Assembly: GCA_022496805.1 (NCBI GenBank)
Contig: CM040097.1
Span: 23,794,072 to 23,858,071, forward strand
DNA: 64,000 nt
DNA from: Pohlia nutans
Taxonomy: Eukaryota > Streptophyta > Bryopsida > Bryales > Mniaceae
Direction of reading: 5' to 3'
Part shown: piece after piece, positions 60,207 through 64,000 of the stretch
Numbering within the stretch: position 1 is the stretch's first letter
Layout of the letters: each line of letters opens with the position of its first letter
Made by a program: the position numbers and the translations under genes
The notes under the pieces: model-generated
Seen by the model: the letters and a program-made list of their open reading frames with translations, nothing else
Told to the model about the DNA's origin: nothing
Database searches by the model: none

Positions 60207-60560
60207 TCTTTCTTGGCGGCATTTCCCTAGTAGTAGAGGGACTTTATCCCCCTCACTGCCCGCCTTACCCCTTCTGGCTGCTCGTGTTCAGCCGCAGCAA
60301 AGGGGTGAGCCCACCCCCCTCGCCACGGCAGAGGGATGCTCCCACCCCCCTCGCTGCCAAAATCAGCAGGTAGGTTGATAGCGGTGAGCTTTAGTCTCAT
60401 TCTTTCTTGGCGGCATTTCTCTAGCAGTAGAAGGACTTCATCCCCCTCACTGCCCGCCTTACCCCTTCTGGCTGCTCGTGTTCAGCCGCAGCAGAGGGAT
60501 GAGCCCACCCCCCTCGCCACGGCAGAGGGATGCTCCGACCCCCCACGCTGCCAAAATCAC
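60207..60560. repeat. Tandem duplication, period about 191 bp
   Basis: TTCTTTCTTGGCGGCATTTC through CACGCTGCCAAAATCA occurs at 60207-60369 and again at 60398-60560 with few differences. C-rich and non-coding as far as I can see. Confidence 0.85.
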
Positions 60561-61150
60561 TAGGTAGCTTGATAGTGGTTTAGGGTTTGAGTGGCCGAGC
60601 TATTGTTCTGGTGCGGCCGAAGGAGTCGAGAATCCAAATGAAGGAACCCTTTGCAGCAGTTAGAAGGGGTAAGAGCCTCACGACATTTTAACTCTAAACC
60701 GTTGCAAAGTTCACTGATGCAGATGGCCATATTGGGCGTTTTAGTGGCCTAGGATTCAATCGATTCTCTCACGATTTGCGTTTTATGTTTGGTAGTTAGA
60801 GATGTCAGGCTCTGCTATCCAATTTGATTCCTCGAGCTTTGATTTGGAGGGTCTATGTGGAGCTCCTCTTGTTCTATTGCATGTATCTGAGTTCTGTGGC
60901 AGCTCATTTCTGATATTGATGCAATTGGCATGATTGCAGGTTGTAGCCTGGCAGGGGGACGGCTACAGAAAGTGGTAGTCCTCACTGCACGCTTGCTTAG
61001 TGATGCCCACCGGTATATTTTGCGGTGTCTGCGCTGTCACCCTAGTGTTAAAAAGTGCACCATTTCACCTCTATTTCTCAGGTACCATGCACTCAATTTT
61101 TCTAGAACAATGTACTCATCACTAAGAGCCACAAAGTTTTTAATGTTACG
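60561..61150. other. Intergenic, no gene seen
   Basis: Near 60695-60750 the sequence resembles the right end of the element at 61151-61399 (GATGGCCATATTGGGCGTTTTAG). A possible exon begins at 60941 after TTGCAG but has no known domain. Confidence 0.35.
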
Positions 61151-61399
61151 TTACCCCTAAAGCGTTCACTTTGTATTTTCTTTAGTGTAGGAAAATTGGA
61201 CCTCCTGCTGCAAATCATCTGTTTGTGTGAAAATGGCTTCAGTTTGACACGATCGACACTGTTGATCTTGTAGTATAGAACAAGAGCTTGAATTATGATG
61301 TATTGCAATCAAAAAACCGAGAAAATGAGAAAATGACATTGTCGCGAAGTTCAGTGATTTAGATGGCCATATTGGGCGTTTTAGATGCTTAGGGGTTAA
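61151..61399. repeat. Short TTAA-type element
   Basis: 249 bp from TTACCCCTAAAGCG to GATGCTTAGGGGTTAA. The ends match the CCCCTAA-type termini of the other elements. The left flank is TTAC, one base off TTAA. Confidence 0.5.
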
Positions 61400-61650
61400 C
61401 AGGCATTAGATTCATATAATCCTCACGCTGAGTTAATGTGAATGGTGTTTACTTATTGTTATTGTCCTTGGCATTAACTTGATATTATACTGGCAACATT
61501 AATGTAATATTAAACATTCTCTCCAATGTTCTATCAGATCAACTTTGTGAATCTAATAGAAGATCATTTTCTTATTATAGAGAAGTTGACTACGGTCACG
61601 TACTTGAGGATTTCCTAAAAGTCTCAATTTCTATGTGTATGTGATGACAG

Positions 61651-61947
61651 GATGGACATTCGGCATGCTTCGAGACTCCTCTGGGGCACAATGCCTTCAG
61701 CGAATACATGAGCTTACTCCAACAAGATCTCCACGGAACGCCGGGTGATGAGAGCCTCAGATGGAGAGAGAAATCGGATGATGTTGAATTCATTGTAAAG
61801 CATGCACCCTTGTTAATGTGCGCCTTGACGCCACACCTCTTCGTGTTACCGTCATGTGGGACCGAAGCTGAGGCTCCTCTTTCGGATCACAAGACTCCTC
61901 ATCTTTACCAAGCCGAGGTTCCTCAGCTTTATCAAGCTTCTTATTGA
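61651..61947 (+). pseudogene. Possible last exon, unknown protein
   Basis: After a GATGACAG acceptor a 98-codon frame reads DGHSACFETPLGHNAFSEYM, continues SLLQQDLHGTPGDESLRWRE and ends in repeats of the type HLYQAEVPQLYQASY before a stop. It has coding-like composition but no recognised domain. It may be the end of a mobile-element gene. Confidence 0.35.
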
Positions 61948-63003
61948 TATGTAGGTTGTGCATCTCGTTGTTTGGTTGTTAGAAACACAATGGTGTATTG
62001 AAGGATGTATTTGTAGGCTGAGCCAAATTTGGTTTTTTTATATGGGGTTTAGGATGCATTGTGTGACGGAAGAGCTTTAAATAAAAATAATATTAGGTGG
62101 TGTAGGGAGGATCAATCCTCCCGTAGGTGTTGTGGGGTTTGTGTGTTGTTGGCCTTCTTTTGATGTGTTGATGTGGTTGTCATGCAACTTCATTTTGTGC
62201 TACTGCTTTTGGAAGTATCACATGGAAACTAAGTCAATTCTTGCATTTGCACTACAACTATTTAATGAAAGTAGTTAATTTCATGTTTTAGTAAAGCATA
62301 CATCAGGAATTTCCGACCCCACTGATTTTGCATTGATTCAGTGCGTTTATCGTTAAACATTGATTCCGCACGTTATACGTGCATTTAGAAGTGTCGTTAC
62401 GGTACGGAAGTGACATGCATTACTAGAGTGTCGATGCAGTGTCTTTTCAATGATTATCAGAAAAGTGTTGTTTCCGCACGAAAGTCGTGCTTGACGGAAT
62501 CCGTGCGTTAATTGTGTATTTACATCACACGGCTGATAAGACACGGATAACGTGCGGTTTTAGTTAATGCGAATTCAGTATCGTATACGTATCATATTAA
62601 TGCCATTTATTATATTCGTGCGATTGCAGTATCTATTATAATGCAAATTATTTTCGTAGGACATCCGTGTACAATATTTTAATATATTTTTTAGAATCTT
62701 TTGGAATCTTTGAGAATTTTTGAGAATCTTTCAATTTTTTTTTTATTATTTTGGAATATTTTGGAATATTCCAATAATCTTCTTTAAATTATACTTCCGG
62801 TTTAATTTCCCAAAACATTTTTAGATCTACATTTATAGAGTTTAGAAGCAACACACATTAAAATTTCAAAGAAATAACATTTTATATTTTTAGAATTCAA
62901 ATTTGGTATTATTGGTTTTCATTGTACTTTTCATCATAAGAGCAAAAAAAAATTGCTCACAACCACCACGATTTTGGCAAAAAATAAATAAATTCAAAAT
63001 ATT

Positions 63004-63290
63004 ATGAAAAAAATCCTCGATATAGAAAACGTCCTGCATAATTTAGTGCAAATTTTTTTTTTGGAAAAAGAGTTTTTTTCACATAGTTAAAAACATTCAA
63101 AGTCCGCTGAAAAAAAAAACAGCTCACAACCATGATCTGCCTTCACGATTTTGGGAAAAATTTAAAAAATTCAGAATATTATGAAAAAATCCTAGATATA
63201 GAAAAATTCTTGCATAATCTAGTGCAAAAAGAAAATTCGGAAAAAAAGTTTTTTTCACATAGTTAAAAACATTCAAAGTCCGCTGAAAAA
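63004..63290. repeat. Two-copy tandem duplication, period about 177 bp
   Basis: ATGAAAAAAATCC..GATATAGAAAA...TTTCACATAGTTAAAAACAT and TCAAAGTCCGCTGAAAA at 63004-63114 and 63181-63290, differing by small changes. Part of the 62305-63878 element. Confidence 0.85.
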
Positions 63291-63340
63291 TAAAGTTTGA
63301 TAATTACCAAAAGAGTTCCATTGTGTGCATGAAGAGTTTG

Positions 63341-63480
63341 AGGTGGTTTGGTGGTTTGGTGGTTTGGATCTTGAGTAGCAACCGGGAGGTTGAGAGTTCA
63401 AATCCCACCGTTGGCGATAGAGCTTGGGAAGCTATGGTGGGTCCACCGCATGTGCGGGCAATTTCCGTGTAGTTGAAGTG
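63341..63480 (+). repeat. tRNA-like/SINE-like segment
   Basis: TGGTTTGGTGGTTTGG (A-box-like, but low complexity) is followed by GAGAGTTCAAATCCCACC, which has a near-consensus B-box (GTTCAAATCC). No cloverleaf arms pair well. Probably a SINE relic. Confidence 0.3.
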
Positions 63481-64000
63481 GGTAGTGAGGAAAATAATAT
63501 TTTATAATTTTTAATATTTTATTTTAATTTATATTTTTTAATAATTTTGTTTTGATCAAATTTAGATATAAAAAGAAAAAAAAATCTAGATATGAAAAAG
63601 ATGATGTCGCACGAAAAACGCACTGAATCAGTGTAGTTTTAAAGACGATTAAAACACGACATTTGACGACTATAAAGAGTGCTGATTTCATACGTTTTCA
63701 ATGGATGTATCAGTCGTGTCGAATCAGTACTATATCCGCTTGTACGAACATCGTGTCATATCAGTGTAGTTGCGATGAATGACGCAACGATGCGGAATCA
63801 GTGCGAAAATTGTAAGAACCCTTGAAATATCGGAAATCGCACTGTATCAGTGGAGAATCAGTGGGGTTCGAAATTCCTAATGTAATAATAATATGAAATG
63901 CAATGCCATAAATACATTATAACTAACCTTTCTTTCATATATTAAAAGTAAAAGATTTTTTATAAATACTATTACAAAAGCCACACACGAAGTTCAAGCT

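Larger units (their letters stand above)
62305..63878. mobile_element. 1.57-kb element with about 25-bp TIRs
   Basis: The left end AGGAATTTCCGACCCCACTG continues ATTTT. The reverse-complemented right end reads AGGAATTTCGAACCCCACTG then ATTCTCC. Subterminal regions are rich in CAGTGCG/CGCACTG and CCGCACG motifs on both strands. No transposase is seen and no clear target duplication. Inside are a 177-bp-period duplication and a tRNA-like segment. Confidence 0.7.

Overview
The window is nuclear DNA of a plant-lineage eukaryote (a streptophyte). The evidence is spliced genes with GT-AG introns, two proteins that look plastid-targeted (a CYP97 carotenoid hydroxylase and a TypA/BipA GTPase), and a plant-type acid invertase whose DPN motif lies on a 9-nt mini-exon. 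Introns are short to medium, intergenic DNA is AT-rich and full of repeats. I lean towards a seedless land plant or charophyte alga, but the sequence alone does not settle the species.

Three genes look complete and could be assembled exon by exon in a single open frame: CYP97A-like P450 (minus, 27932-33490, 16 exons, 656 aa), TypA/BipA (plus, 38953-44187, 14 exons, 694 aa) and a GH32 beta-fructofuranosidase (minus, 51066-54766, 8 exons, 619 aa). The P450 and TypA genes diverge across about 5.4 kb of repeat-filled DNA. Gene fragments that keep introns are also present: exon 1 of SF3A2 (14.4 kb), a central slice of SEC16/MAG5 (15.8-18.4 kb) and the N-terminal part of tubulin-folding cofactor B with a stop codon (59.5 kb). 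An extra copy of that last fragment's intron lies at 50.3 kb.

Layout: 0.2-2.5 kb, TTAA-flanked MITE-like elements; 3.9-10.5 kb, one 6.6-kb element bounded by inverted repeats and a 4-bp duplication, carrying two palindromic satellite arrays and a nested TA-flanked element; 11.5-13.9 kb, a GGGACTC-based short-repeat array; 14.4-20 kb, gene fragments; 20.3-21.75 kb, a 172-bp satellite; 22.3-25 kb, a decayed gene resembling a permuted DNA amino-methyltransferase, split by a GC-rich insertion; 26-27.4 kb, a MITE and a Tc1/mariner remnant; 27.9-33.5 kb, P450; 34.6-37.3 kb, MITEs and a perfect 49-bp hairpin; 39-44.2 kb, TypA; 45.5-50.7 kb, MITEs, a SINE-like tRNA-derived sequence and a retroelement remnant joining a PCIF1-like methyltransferase segment to RNase H; 51-54.8 kb, invertase; 55.3-58.4 kb, MITEs; 59.5-64 kb, gene fragment, duplications and a 1.57-kb TIR element.

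The most unusual signals are the two methyltransferase-like modules associated with mobile-looking DNA, the 6.6-kb satellite-carrying element and the abundance of TTAA-CCC elements that look like non-autonomous piggyBac-type derivatives. The host genes serve plastid function (xanthophyll synthesis, plastid translation GTPase) and sucrose cleavage; nothing suggests they act as one unit.
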